Part shown: in pieces, positions 1 through 29,155 of the stretch
How positions within the stretch are numbered: position 1 is the first letter of the stretch
Layout: every line of letters begins with the position of its first letter
DNA from: Stichopus chloronotus
Taxonomy: Eukaryota > Echinodermata > Holothuroidea > Aspidochirotida > Stichopodidae
NCBI GenBank assembly: GCA_021234535.1
Contig: CM037840.1
Coordinates: 22,189,059-22,253,058 of the forward strand
DNA: 64,000 nucleotides
Direction of reading: 5' to 3'
The notes under the pieces: generated by a model
What the model was told of the DNA's origin: nothing
Databases searched by the model: none
The model's input: only the letters and a program-made list of their open reading frames with translations
Position numbers and translations under genes: made by a program

Positions 1-1503
1 AGGCTTCCACATTTTTCTCTGTGGACACAGAACAATGACAAGTAGGAAATGGTTGTAATGATGGCACGATAGACCGAGTGAGGGTTCTACCTTTAAACTA
101 CTATCAAATTCAGAGAAGTTGCTTTAAAGGGAAATAGGGCATTCAGAATACACCAACATGACATACAAAAGAAAATAGCTTTAGTTATTGTTAAACCATT
201 CAGTCTCATCAATAAACATCTACCAAAGCTTTATCTTCTCAAAACATGCATGTGAAGAGTAATGGACGATGCATCATTTGAATTTTGAAAAATTTCGGTG
301 AACAAATTAGTGTTTAGTGTTGAGCAACAGATAACCAAATTTCTATCTGTGAGGAGCTTATTTCTTGAAAAGAAGGCTACTGCTCTTCCTTATTTTGAAT
401 AATCTATCATTCGACATCTACAAACATGGGTTTCAAAAATATGGATGTTTTCTCAAAAACAAAGCAATATTTCCCTTAAAGTTGGGAAAGAATAAAAGGT
501 TCACACATGGTGAAGCATGTATTGATCTAAGTTATAACTGGGAAGATTACTGAAACATGAGCAACAGGTAAAGAATGTATCACTCTTTAAGTGATGGTGA
601 AAGTAGATACTCCAAAATGACAGATTACCAACGGGTGATGCAGGAATTACGATTGCAAACTGAACCGACATTCAACCATTACCGATGCACCAAGGTGAGG
701 GATATATCATATCGTAGTGATAACTGGAAGGGATACTTAAAGGAGAATGAAAGTCAGAACATTTTACAATAGAACATCACCGTCAAATGAAAGACAAACA
801 TGTCGTGATCACCGTCACCAAATTTCATGTGCATATGTTGTTTACTTTTCAAGATACTGCCATTTGAAAGTTCATAAAAATCAATCGGGATTCTGCCATG
901 CTGAGATTGTGTTGTTATAACCTGACCACTTGTTATTGAAAAGCTTTTGTTTTTCTTTATAATTTATTGACACATAGTTTTAATAGCTATGCATCTATGT
1001 AAATGAAATTATGAATAATTTGATCATTGCACGATACATCTCAGTAATTCAACACAAAATTGTGTACAGTGTACAAGCATTCATGGAAATTATGAGAAAG
1101 AAAAACAAAGAAATACATTAAATTCCTGCTGTCAGGGGTTATGTGACATCATATTTGGACTTACTCAAGTCTGTTCACAATCAACAGACAAAAATGGCAG
1201 CACCCTTCTGTAGATTTCAAAAGTGCATAACTTGGGAAGGGAAGAGCATTTTTTAATGAAACTTTGACAAGTGTTTTGTCAAACACGTTCTGCTTCATAT
1301 TTTATAAAGATATCCCCAGGGTTTCATTCTCCTTTAACGACAACATATCTACAACAGGTGTAACAATCTCAGCAATGACCAGAAATGGCCATCTCAACCA
1401 CAGGCAATAAGTAAAGACAACTGTCTATATGAGAATAGTTTCTGGGGTCACAGAGGGGGAAAACTGGAGTATTAATTACAAAATAAACCACCGGGTCGCT
1501 TAC
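1..1503. other. Hippo kinase intron, incomplete at window edge
   Basis: Downstream intron of the minus-strand kinase. It contains MITE copy A (124-479) and otherwise AT-rich unique-looking sequence. I searched the minus strand for a SARAH-like helix (a KRQPILDAM-type ending) and saw none. Open frames at 365-553 and 575-772 are not recognisable, and the first lies largely inside the MITE. Confidence 0.6.
124..479 (+). mobile_element. MITE family 1, copy A (TTAA-flanked)
   Basis: Starts TTAAAGGGAAATAGGGC and ends ATTTCCCTTAA, an inverted match of about 12 bases (longer in other copies). It is about 356 bp, has no coding capacity and is the same element as at 13691, 18881 and 21901. TTAA at both ends suggests a piggyBac-type target duplication, but it could instead belong to the terminal repeat. 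Confidence 0.8.
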
Positions 1504-17823
<16,320 letters not shown>

Positions 17824-18880
17824 CTGTTCGAAATAAACAACGTGAAATGTAAAAAGAATTTAAATAGAAAGTTCTGCAAAATATTCTTTGAGTCATCTGA
17901 CCAGAATTTTAAACAATTCTACTAAAAGTCACAAAAATAATGTTAGTAAAACACTGACAGCAGCATATATGAGAAGTTTGCAGTTTGACCTAAGTCGTCC
18001 AAAAAAAAATTCTGATCAGTTTATTCACTGACACCTTACAGTAGTCAGCTGTCAAAAAACGGTCTTACATTTTCCCTTTCACTATAAAAAGAAGCTCATG
18101 TCATTCTATTGTAGCTTTATGGGTAAACATTGCTTAAGGGCAGTGATTGTCTTGTGTACCCACAAAAATGGTCATGCAATTTTGTAACACAATTTACAAT
18201 ACCAGTGGTGTGCCTCTTTGATTCTGTGTGAGAGGTTATTTTAAAGAGGCTCATTGAGTTCTTGCATTTTTTTAAACCTATCAAGTTACTCCACATACTA
18301 AAGACAAATGGCCAAACTAAGAGGATCCTAATGTTACACATAAACAGGAACATTAATGAGTGAGCAATTAACAATTCAATTTGTTTTTTAAAATGCAAGA
18401 CCAGACAATTTTCATATTAGTACTTAGGTCTATTCACATTCACACAGACAGTACAAGGGTCAAAAATTATTGGATGTGAAACTTGAAAAATTATGCTAAT
18501 TATAGGTATTGTCATGTGTTTATGTATACCCTTTCAAACTCATCACAAACTTATTGCTATCAAGTCAATGAGCCCCACTATGGCATTTACTTTCAATTTC
18601 AAGTTAGCTTTTCAAGAGAAACAATTCTACTGAGGTGAAAAGGTAAAAACAGTGTGGGGATTTTTTTGTCATTTCTGGATGAGTGCTAGGTGAAAAGCTC
18701 AAGTGCCAGGTACTGTAGTACAGTAACACCAGGCACCAAACGGCATGGGCATATCTCTGAATACCTTAAGCAAGCACTTCTTTGTTGCATTTTTTATAAA
18801 AACCTTGAAATTTTTTGCTGACACTTGTTTTTGAAGGTATCCACAGTAGGTTGTAAGTCTCCGTAATTTGGCATCCTACC

Positions 18881-19211
18881 TTAAAGGGAAATATGCATAT
18901 TTTTGAAATCAATGTTTGTGGATGCAGAATGGTAGATTATTCAAAATAGGGAAGGACAGTCGTCTTCTCTTCAAGAAATAAGCTCCTCACAGATAGAGAT
19001 TTAGTTATTTGTTGCTCAACACTAATTTGTTCACCCAAACTTTTCAAAATTCAAATGATTCATCTTCCATTACTCATCACATGCATAATGCATTGAGGAG
19101 ATGAAGCTTTGGTAGACGTTTGTTAACGAGACTGAATGGTTTAACAATGATTACCTCTATTTTCTTTGGTATGTCGTGTTGGTGTATTCTAAACGCCTTC
19201 TTTCCCTTTAA
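18881..19211 (-). mobile_element. MITE family 1, copy C (inverted)
   Basis: TTAAAGGGAAATATGCA at the left and CTTCTTTCCCTTTAA at the right, 331 bp. The interior (TGTTTGTGGATGCAGAATGG and others) is the reverse complement of copies A and B. It is somewhat shorter and more diverged at the left terminus. Confidence 0.82.
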
Positions 19212-21900
19212 CAAATATGTGACTGAAGAGGTACAGTACGTATTTTGAATATTTACTGTAGGTTTGCTCAACTTTTCTGTTACCAAGCACTTGTTCACAT
19301 GCAATGCTTTCTCACAGGCTAACCCAAAAGAGGTGTCTAAAGACTCGATGGGAGCTACTGTAGTGTTAGATTGGGTAGAGCAGAACAAAAGCAATGACAC
19401 TGTAGAGTTGCACACAATTTACTAGAATTCCCAACTTCAGCCATTTTCTTGAAATAAACTGCAACTTCCTTCATTGTGTGTTCAAACAGTGGGTGTCTGG
19501 TGTTCTATCACACTGCTTGCTATACTCCAAAAGTAAAGCAATTCAAACATTTGATGTAGCACAGTAACCTACTGGATTCTTGTGCTTTACTGTACATATG
19601 GCAACGTTACACCTTTTTCATTTTTACCTGCCAAGGTAAAATTTTCTGTAGGATGCAAACTTACTGTATCCGAGACAAACATTCACAAGACCTGAAGGGT
19701 TGATTCTGCCCTCCCCTTGTTCCTCTGCTGCTGCTTACATACTACCTACCCTGATTTCTCCCTCCCCCCCTCTCCCACTTTCAGCCTTCATATTCTCCTA
19801 TTCTTTTCCAGTATCCAGAGAGGTACTGTGTACAGTACAGGAGTATACATCTAGAATAATCAACAAAGACACATTAAAGTTACATTTTATTCCTTGACTT
19901 CGACTAGCACATTAATTACTGAGAATTAGTTGACGATTAGGAGATTGAATAGAAACAATTACTGTACATGACGTTTACAAGAAAAAAAAAAGCAAAGGAG
20001 AAATACGACAACACAGGCCTACACAGTGTACAGAGGCATGTTGACAGTTCAACGACGATTTACCTGTGTAAGCCTTGTGGCTGAACTCCCACTTGCTGGG
20101 GTGAAGATCACAAGGTATACGATGACAATGACCAATCATAATGACATAAATTGTACAGGTCATCGTATGTAAATTGTTGCTACCCATGAATTGACCTATC
20201 ATATAGCATTATGGAATTTTTCCACAAAATAGTGTCTGCCCTTTCTATTCTTAATCTGTTCTATTGTCTACACTGACAGAAGAGAATAAAGAAAGAGTTG
20301 ATAAACTCTGGTAAACACCGGAAACTGAGCTTTGTATGGCCCAGAGTATGTTAGAGCATAACGTCCACTATACACAACACAAGCAACCAAAAAAGAAAGT
20401 GAAAAGGTATGCACAAGTACGTGCTTTCACCTAACCCTCCTAATTTGAGGAAACTTCCAGAAATTGCTGAAAAATCACTCTGAAAAATTTCATGTCATGT
20501 AACTTTCTAACCAATGTTCTGATTTCTATAAGACTTTTGTTTTTGAAGATATGCAATACTGTACATGGTGAACGGCACGCTATGATAAACTTTAAATAAC
20601 TGCCCAGCAGCCCTTAGAGGGTTTCATGAATCTTCAATGGCTGGTCATTCTAGCTTTTGTCCAGTCGTTTTGAACAATCAATGACTCCTTGGCTCTCTCA
20701 TCAACATTGGCTACTTGGAAATTCCAAATCCTCTGTCACAGACAGAAACACTATTATCTTGTGTGATAAAAAAAAATAAAAGCATTTGCAGGAGTTGAAA
20801 GAATGTAGTACAATACCACCTGTATTTCCAAACATCCAACCAGCCTTCTTAAAAACATGAAATACTGTAGTAGGTCAGAACTTGTACACACGCACTGGTT
20901 TCCCTACCCCCACTTCCCCTCCGGATCCCGCAAAACTCCTTTCTGTCAATAGCAACAACTGGCCATGCACTCACGTGTCCCAGAGTTTTCCCCTTTTCAA
21001 TAGCACAGCCTTCGTGACTCTCCTTTTTTTTTTTACTTCTTTCTTTTTCCTTTGGACATATCTCAGTCAAGAGCAAACATACTTTGAAAACAGGCGTTTC
21101 AGTGAAAATGAACCTTCAAATGCCGAGCGGAGTGTGTGAAAATATTTTTATATGAAACTTTAAAAGGGCCCCACCATTAGGAATGAAAACAAGTACCTTT
21201 CTCTAGATGGACGCTTCTCTCTGAGTAGAATGGTGTTAAGCACTTAGAGATAAATTACTTATTTTTCCAAGAAAATGCTGGTTTGATATTAAATTAAAGA
21301 AAAAAATCTCTTCAATACTTTAGAGTTTTCTCATAATATCTCAAATTTTGGGTTGTATATACATTTTGTCCCATACCTTGACAAGTTCTATGCAACTTAC
21401 TCTCACTAGTTATTCACGCGAATGTCGTTTTTCTCGCTAGTATTGTATACATACAGAAGCACCTGAAACGAAAGGTGTCGGCTTAGCGTAGTGTGTAGTA
21501 CTACTGTAGTACTACCTCACGAAGCAAACAAGGTTTCCTTTTTTTCTTGCTGAGGCTTATCGCTACAGAAAAACTTCAGGACCAACAAAAGCAAACAATC
21601 CCTACGATCAAGGATTACAAATGTTTCGATGTTTGCAAGCTCAAATAATCCCTATTGAGAGTAAACCATGTGTGACAGAGGTCTCTCCGTGCCTGTGTTG
21701 ACTGTACGTAGACACTGAGTAGTATAACAGAGACAAGAACGTAGAGGAAAGTGTAAACACGCAGAGGAAAGATGAAACAAGTAGAATTGTACTGTAGACA
21801 CGAAGGGATTTGTACTGCAGCTATGGTGTGAACAGTTGAGAATGAGTTCCAATTGTTAGTAATGGAATACAACACAGAGAAGTTCATGAGCTACACATAC

Positions 21901-22250
21901 TTAAAGGGAAATAGGGCGTTTGTTTTAGAGAAAACATCCATACTTTTTAAACCAATGTTTGTGGATGTAGAATGATAGATTATTCAAAATAAGGAAGGAC
22001 AGAAGCCTTCTTTTCAAGTAATAAGCTCCTCCCAGATAGAAATTCAGTTACTTGTTACACAACACTAATTTGTTCACCCAAACTTTTCAAAATTCAAATA
22101 TCTTCCATTACTCATCATATGCACAATGTTTTGAGAAGATGAAGCTTTTTTTAGATGTTTATTGATGAGACTGAATGGTTTAAGAATGATTACCGCTATT
22201 TTCTTTTGTATGGCATGTCGGTGTATTCTAAACACCCTATTTCCCTTTAA
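21901..22250 (-). mobile_element. MITE family 1, copy D (inverted)
   Basis: 350 bp, with the best preserved ends: TTAAAGGGAAATAGGGCG at the left and CACCCTATTTCCCTTTAA at the right. It has the same orientation as copy C. No frame longer than a few dozen codons and no transposase motif. Confidence 0.85.
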
Positions 22251-24362
22251 GGACTAGACCACTCATTTTTAGGTGTTTCTATTTCAAACCTGAGAGTAGC
22301 CTCTGCCTGTTGATCGCATCTCTGTGTCAGTGTCTTTTCTCTGAGTTGCAAAGTCACATACATTCGTAACAGAGTTTAACTCTGTTTTAAGAGCCAAGCA
22401 ATACAGTAAGTTGTAAATCAATCAGGATCCTAGCCTTCCCAGGTGTGCAAGCAGCAGACGTTTTGTCACTTACTACACATGACCATTAACTTTGTTTTAT
22501 GAGCCCAGCCCCATGCTCCAGATCAAAGTTTTTCAGTAAACTGGACATGTGTAACTGTTGAATATTTTTAGAGATGCAGGTAATTAGGCTGCCTGACAGG
22601 GCATTTTGATTTTCAGGTTAAACTTCACTTTTCTTTTTGGCACATACAATTGTGTTCAGCTCACCTAAGCTTGCCTAATTTATTAAAATACAAGGTGACA
22701 TTCCTGTCCATGGCATTAGTGCATGTACAGTTTGTTTAGGCAGTACACATGTGATCAACTGTTACAAAACAAAACAGAAAAAAAAGCCAAAAACAATAAC
22801 CTGTGAAGTAGGCCTACAGCACGCAATAACTTGTCATATATTATAGAGATATGGGCAGCGGATCGTTTTGTGAATTGAAGGCTTCAGGCCTATACAATTT
22901 CGAAGCCATATGAAGTCACAAACTGACAGTCTGGCACTCGATGGGTAATGGCCTTCGGGTTCCCAGTGAAAACACTGCCACGAGGATTCACAGTTGTGAT
23001 GTAATGTTCGATAATGTTTTTGAGACGCTAAAGGATACTCAATCAAAATCTGTCCTACAGTGCTAATGAATGCCTATGATTACCCATTCATCAATGAATG
23101 CCATTTCCAATCAAATGAATGCCTATTATGATGATTGCCTGTATTGTTACAGCGTTAGCTGCATATCAATGAATGCCAAATTGACTGATTCTAGCCAGAC
23201 CTGAATTCTTTCAATTCAAGTTTTGGCATAGTCAAGTCCTGTTTTCACAAATTTTGGACATTAACTTTGACATACCTTTGCTGTTTTTGAGATCTAAAGA
23301 GGAAGGGTTCAAACAATGAAACAGCAGCTACTACTAGACCCCAGCCTACAATTTCTTATTCTGGAATTAGGGGGTTATGTTTCTGTAACTGCTAACTTAG
23401 AGAAGTGAAGTATAGGCTCACCGCCACTTATCCTCAATATTTGTGTAACATAACATAACAAGTATAAGGGCAAAGGAGGGCAAAAGCCCCATAAGATGCC
23501 CTGTAATCCAAACCCACCAAAAAACCCTAACCAAACAAATACCCAACAAAGTCCAGCAAAATGAGATTCGGCCACAGTCACGATAAAACTTATCGATGTT
23601 GGCCTTGAAGCTATTTACTGAAGTGGAATTTACAACTCAATCGGGCAGACTATTCCACTCATTGACAACTCTACATGAGAAGCTAAACATGTCACAACAC
23701 TAGCAACACAAAGGTGTGAGCGTCCAGTCTGAATTACATAATTAATATTAGTAAACAGGCTAAGAGCAAAATGTATCCCAATGTTTTCCTTTTCAATGTT
23801 GAGTTATGATAGTGTCAAATATATGCATTTAGGGTAGACAGTATTTCATACTATATTTTCAATTCCAAGTGGGCTAACTTAGCCAAGTACTAGAAATTTT
23901 CCAATGCATTCTGTTTACAAATGTATCAATTAATACTTCAAATTCAATGAATTTACCTGTGGGCTATCAGTACTTGAAACATTTTCCAATACCTTTTCAC
24001 TGTGCAGAGGGCAAATAGGCACACATTAGACAAATCTGAAGGCAGACAGGGGTACAGTCAAGCAAGGCCATTATCCCCCAATAACATCATCAATCTGTCC
24101 ACAGTAAGGAACGAATTGAAGGGATTCCAAACAGTAGTTAAATGATTAGGCATACAGTGTTACTTGGAAGAGGAAATTTTTAGCATTGTTATCGTAACAC
24201 TAACAACAGTGACACTAACAGTAACATTCAAGCTTAAGGAAAGGGCCTAGCGTTACAACAAGCACACATAACGTTGCATGCAATCGCAGCAATGCTAACA
24301 ACACATTAGCGTATCCTGTACCGTGTACGGACAGGCCGAGTAAAGAGAGTAAAGGATTATAC

Positions 24363-24376
24363 CCTGTAGAGCTCAT
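24363..24376 (-). CDS. STK3/4: Candidate start exon of the Hippo kinase (MSSTG)
   Basis: The next coding exon (17823) needs a preceding exon that ends with two bases of a codon. Here an ATG with A at -3 opens ATG AGC TCT ACA GG followed by GTATAA, which is a usable but non-consensus donor with the required phase. The joined start would read MSSTG-TLQKLSEDNL, comparable in length to the short leaders of MST kinases. The evidence is only start context, phase and strand; other upstream exons could serve, and the implied intron would be about 6.5 kb. Confidence 0.3.
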
Positions 24377-25204
24377 TTTGGGCTCTCCTTTCTCCACAGA
24401 TATTTGGTAAGTGAAGATCTCTTTTAAACTCCGAAAAATACATCAATATCTACGACGAAGAGAACCATCGGGAGCGCATGAACAGGAAAATTCATTCTTG
24501 AACTTGGTGCAACAGAAAGGAAATATTCGACACAAAACGACTTGGTCAAGCAGTGGCAGCTGGAACAGATAGGTTAAAGGTCATAATTTTTCCCTGCGGC
24601 TAGGCAGTTGGAAAAACATCAAATCATAGAAATAACAGATTGGATTCAGCATTGTACTACAGTACGTTTTACAGTGTCGGATACATGGGGCATCTTGGAG
24701 GGGGGCAGGGGGTTCGGACCGCTTTCCAAAATATGACCAGAAGACGAGTTCGGAACTCCCCACACCCTCCCATTTTTTCAGGAAAAATGATTGTCCAGGG
24801 AAGAAATACAACCCTATAGTAGTTGCCTTGACCAGGGAGTTGCGCAACTCTCTGCTGTGACCACTAAGTAGCCTTTAAGAATTATCCAATGTTATCCCTC
24901 TTTATGCATTAAACTCATGTGACGCAACAATCATATTTCTATCATCTAGGGAACGATTATAATATCAAACTGGAAAATTCTTCATGTCTTCGGTTTTCGG
25001 TCTTTCTTTGTTGCTCGAGATTTTATCTTTTTTTTAATCGGCTTGGCTATCTCGAAGAAGATCTAAAACTGATACCTCCGAGCTTACTGAGGAGCTCTTC
25101 TGTCGTGAAGTTAGGGTTTCTTTATAAAGGGAACCCTACCTGAAGTAGATAAAGTTAATCTTTTTCTTGTTTTATAAGTAAGAACTGTAATTTTTTACTT
25201 TCCG

Positions 25205-25340
25205 GGCATATTTGCATATTCATGACTTTGAATAGTCATATCTCAAAAACGGTACGGGGACGTAGCAGATAGAGACACAATTCCAACTGACTTTAAATTC
25301 AGTGATTCTCTCTACAACTTTTGAATAAAGAAAGCTATTT
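25205..25340. repeat. Diverged dispersed repeat, partner of 41430-41570
   Basis: Shares AGTCATATCTCAAAAACGGTA exactly but for flanks, then a downstream ...TTCCAAC...TTCA pattern, with the segment just before the LACTB2 start codon. Element boundaries cannot be fixed from two copies. Confidence 0.5.
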
Positions 25341-25431
25341 TATCTAAATGCGTTCTTTCATAGGTTGATTTTTCTCATAAATTCAGCAATTGCAGATATG
25401 AGATCTTTTTTCATTGCTAAATATAGTTAAA

Positions 25432-25530
25432 ACACCCGAGAAGTGCCGTTTGTGGCCATCTGGAGAGGGGGTCCTAAACTAGAGCCAAAATTCTCTTGCA
25501 CCTTCCGCCTCAACTAATGGTGGCGCTCCT
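25432..25530. repeat. Dispersed segment, copy 1
   Basis: Shares AAGTGCCGTT at one end and CAACTAATGGTGGCGCTCC at the other with 28407-28495, with patchy similarity between. Same orientation in both copies. Nature unknown. Confidence 0.5.
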
Positions 25531-26149
25531 TTGCCAATTTTTTGCTTTCAAATTGAAACCCCGTCCTGTGCCATCCAAATCCAAGTGGAATGACATGCCC
25601 TGCAATCTGGCACTCAGATCTTTGTGGAAAAAAATCTCTTGGGATTCCCCTTAGATAGTGAGAAAGCTGTTCTACTTATGTATAGTTTTTGCTACCTATT
25701 AAGTCCTCTTGAATGAAATGTGTTCCACATATCATAGGACTGAATGCTTGGTCCCCTTTGGTCTGTATGCCCTTTCGACTAGTCCATTGTTCTCCGTTGA
25801 ACCCCCAATTGGAAACCTCACATTATCATTCTGCCAGGCATGTGTCCAAGTGATGGGGGGGTGGGGATCTTACATCCCTTCTCATCTCGTATCTGCAATT
25901 TCTCAATCAATGAAAATGAAATCTGTCTATGATTCAATGATACTACTTAACAGATTGATGGGATGAATGTAAAAATCCTGAGAAGTTGTGCATCCGCTTT
26001 CATGTATTATCATGGGGCTGTAATAGCTCCATGGTATTATTTAGCCACAACTTTTTGCATAGAGCCTTAGCCTCAAGACTCATGGCCCATTTTTTTCCCG
26101 CAACTGCATTATTGGGGTAAGTTGTACTCGTGGAATTGTAAGCATGGGA

Positions 26150-26275
26150 GCGTGCATCGTGAGCGCGAAAGCCAAATGGCTGTGGTCCAAGGACTCGCCT
26201 TAGGGCACCTACTGGGGTCCAGGGACAAAGCCAAGGTGGGACTCCAGGGGAGAAGCCACGGAAGCTGCTGGGTCT
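26150..26275. repeat. GC-rich degenerate GGTCCAGGG repeat patch
   Basis: Contains GGGGTCCAGGGACAAAGCC followed by GGGACTCCAGGGGAGAAGCC, two imperfect units of about 28 bp, in an otherwise AT-rich setting. It resembles a class of short GC-rich repeats common in animal genomes. No coding evidence. Confidence 0.35.
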
Positions 26276-27617
26276 TAGTATTTCAGTAGCTGCAGGAAGA
26301 TTGTTTCGAACGGAAGTTTGTTAGTAGTCTTTTTGGTCGGTCTAGGTCGGGCTCTTTTGCAGGGCCGACGGAGGCGTAAAATGCAGAGACAGATCGCCAT
26401 GGCCTAGTAACGGAAACGAAGCCGAATGTGTAACTAAGACATGTCTTACGTGTTTTCGACTGAAAATTGATTCGTCTGGGTCGGGACTTCAGCTTCAGAT
26501 GATATTCCATACGGCCTTGATCAACAGACATTCAATAGTACGTCAGTTATGACCTATAATAGCATTGTTGTCATCAAAGGGATGTCAAAAGTGACAAAGC
26601 AGTATAAAAAAAAAAGAAACGAGTATTGTTATTCACATTTGTAGAGCACATCAGGCATTGCACTTTTTCACTTAAAGGGAATCTTTCTTGCTCCCAATCC
26701 CCCGGATTTGCCCCTCTGGGTGCAATAAAAGTGCCTAATTTCTGCCTACCAAATAATATTCAGTGAAACAATATTGAGGTGGGGGATGATCCGTCCCCCC
26801 CCCCCCCCCGGTCCCCTCCTTGATCCACCAAGTCTGGGATTCTTCGACTTTCTTCAGTTCTCAAGTAACGAGGGATTAAACCGCCATTTTTAGGGATTGT
26901 GATGTCACTGGTAGAGAATATTGGATCTCCTGAGCTCGTCACTGAATATCCCACCGACTGACGGCGACTAATTGTGGCGTGACTGTCAATATATCAGAAC
27001 AGATGACTTGAATCCGAATGTTTGCAATTTTTTTTTTTTTTTTTGCAACAGCCAGCCTGTAATCGGTCCAAAGACGTCCACAACTTGAAAGAACGACATG
27101 GCGTTATTTGATAAGGTCCGGATTTCATACAGAAATTTTAAAGTGAAACAAACACCGATTTGTCTGTTTTAACTTGTGGTCAATTCTCCTCTGTGTACAT
27201 TAACGTTAAATTGGGGAGTGTATTCCCATCACCAGATCAACACTATATACAAATGAAGAAAGCTATTTCATAAATATCAAAAGGAAACTAGTACCTTTCC
27301 TTTCTAGTTTTTGTCAAGGGTGTCATAAAATTTTATCTAAAATTGCATTTGACAACCCTTCACTGTTTTCGAAAAATATCGCTCGTGGAATGCAGTTATG
27401 TTTACCCCACTAGCATTGTTAGTTCAAGTTGCTAGGGTGCAACACCTTTTAAATCATACAAATAACCTTCAATTTGGTTCATGGTTGGTACCTTCGACGT
27501 ATTCATCATGTCAGATGACTGGCGGAGGGTGCATGTCCTTGTATGACACTCAGACAAATCTGTAAACAGCCGACAAATCGCTGACATCATAGAGATAATT
27601 ATAATGTGCTTTAGAAA

Positions 27618-28010
27618 GGGGGGGGGGGGGTACAGATCGGCAAAAACTTGCTGAAGTTTTCCTACAAGTTTTTACACCATTTCAGCAGGCTACTATACTT
27701 CTGGTGACTGAGAAGAGCAACTATGTCTGCCTTTTCGTTTCTCTCTGAGAACAAATATTGTCCTGAACAAAAGGTGAGACAATTAAGGAACCCCTTGCAC
27801 GTCGTATTTAGGGGAAAAGGGGGGGGGGGGTTCTGGACCCCTTCGACCCAGGCTCCTGTATCCGCATTTGATCAGGGTCAGCAAGTTTAGTCGCAGTTGT
27901 TGACTTCACTGACGAGTAATATTGCGAACTTTTTTTTATCTATTTTAAGACTCACGTTAGTTTGTGTAACAGTGGCGGAATAACCATATGCTTAGGGGGG
28001 GGGGGGGGGG
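27618..28010. repeat. Cluster of three poly-G tracts
   Basis: G13 at 27618-27630, G12 at 27819-27830 and G16 at 27995-28010 within 400 bases, all on the same strand. Isolated C/G runs of 9-15 also occur elsewhere in the window (4326, 15042, 26795, 62837, 63223). Confidence 0.95.
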
Positions 28011-28406
28011 TGGGACTGCGTCAATTCAACAGACGCATACTGTAAACCCATATCACACAGTAGGACATGCCACTCATTGATGTCCCCTCATTCATGTCCT
28101 AGACTCAGTAAGAAAACAAATCTAGCGACACTCATATAGCGGCGTACATCGAGTCTCATGACCTCTGAAAACAATCACTGTGCCGCAACTGCCCAATGGA
28201 AAAAAGTGTAGGACCTTAATATGTTCATCCCCGGTACCCAAAGATTTGTCAAGTGCTCCAAGAATATAGGAAAGAGGATGAGTAATTTATTATTCTTGCA
28301 TCATCTCAACCCACCTTATATGTATTTAGCATTTTCATAGATTCACTTTTGCTCTCATTAATTAGAGAAATTGCAAACATCAGTCCCTGTTTCAAGACAG
28401 TACATA

Positions 28407-28495
28407 AACACCAAGGAAGTGCCGTTACCGGCTACCTGGGGTGTTTGAAAAGCCAAGTTTCGTGGACGCTCCGTGCCAACTAATGATGGCGCTCC
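28407..28495. repeat. Dispersed segment, copy 2
   Basis: Partner of 25432-25530 (AAGTGCCGTTACCGG ... CAACTAATGATGGCGCTCC). A minus-strand ATG frame (28558 downward) runs across it but has no recognisable product. Confidence 0.5.
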
Positions 28496-29155
28496 GATTA
28501 GATAGTCCTTTAGGGGTTCCACAGAGGAGACTTGCCACAACTGGTTAAGTGATGCCATATTGCCTCAACCTTCACGACCTAAAATTTCACATGTTTGTTA
28601 TCATTAAATAAGTTCAGATCATGCATCACAGTTGGACTAACCTACATACACGTACATACAATGATAGCACGCGGGTTGGAGGCAAAGTGCCATGGCGTCT
28701 AAAATGGCAACCCTCTCTATATAGAAACTCCAATAGTCATGCCGGCACCCACCCCCTCTCTTTAATATCTTAAAAGAGTTGTGGGTATTTCGATTATACA
28801 GCGCCCCTACCGTCAAGTCGTTTTGGTGCCATCTTACTGAAGTTGCTAGTTCGGCTACTGTTGTCAAACTTGTCTTTATATTTGAAACAAACATTTTGTA
28901 CACATTTTTTTTGGCTCCAATTTACATTGAGGTATCGGCTTTTCCCGGCCGGCTATCTTTAATCGAGGAAACTTGTGTCACTGTTCGAGCCCACAAAAGA
29001 TGCGAATTCCCTTAACTTTTTAACTCAACCTATAGTGGTCACTGTTAAACAGATATCATCCTCCACCAAATATAGTACAAGCGTGAATCTCAAAAGTCAA
29101 AACCCTTTAAATACCAGGCCATTACCAATCGCATAATAGGTACGAAATCTCTGAT

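Larger units (their letters stand above)
17824..24362. other. Presumed first Hippo kinase intron
   Basis: Contains MITE copies C and D and otherwise AT-rich sequence without recognisable exons. It is an intron only if the start exon proposed near 24.37 kb is right; otherwise part of it may be 5' flank. Confidence 0.4.
24377..29090. other. Intergenic region upstream of the Hippo kinase
   Basis: AT-rich, with poly-C/G tracts at 26795-26809, 27618-27630, 27819-27830 and 27995-28010, two related segments at 25432-25530 and 28407-28495, a GC-rich repeat-like patch at 26150-26275, and a block at 25205-25340 related to 41430-41570. No gene recognised. Confidence 0.5.

Noticed and set aside
20040..20100. 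Alternative STK3/4 start exon (CACAG-GTAAAT donor on minus)
   Set aside because: No in-phase ATG close upstream of the donor.
26283..26531. Minus-strand 82-codon frame as a gene
   Set aside because: No recognisable motif, no splice or expression evidence, and next to a GC-rich repeat patch.
28358..28558. Minus-strand ATG frame as a first exon
   Set aside because: It spans a dispersed repeat also found at 25.4 kb; a CAG-GTAGCC donor exists, but no downstream exon could be matched and its phase does not fit STK3/4.
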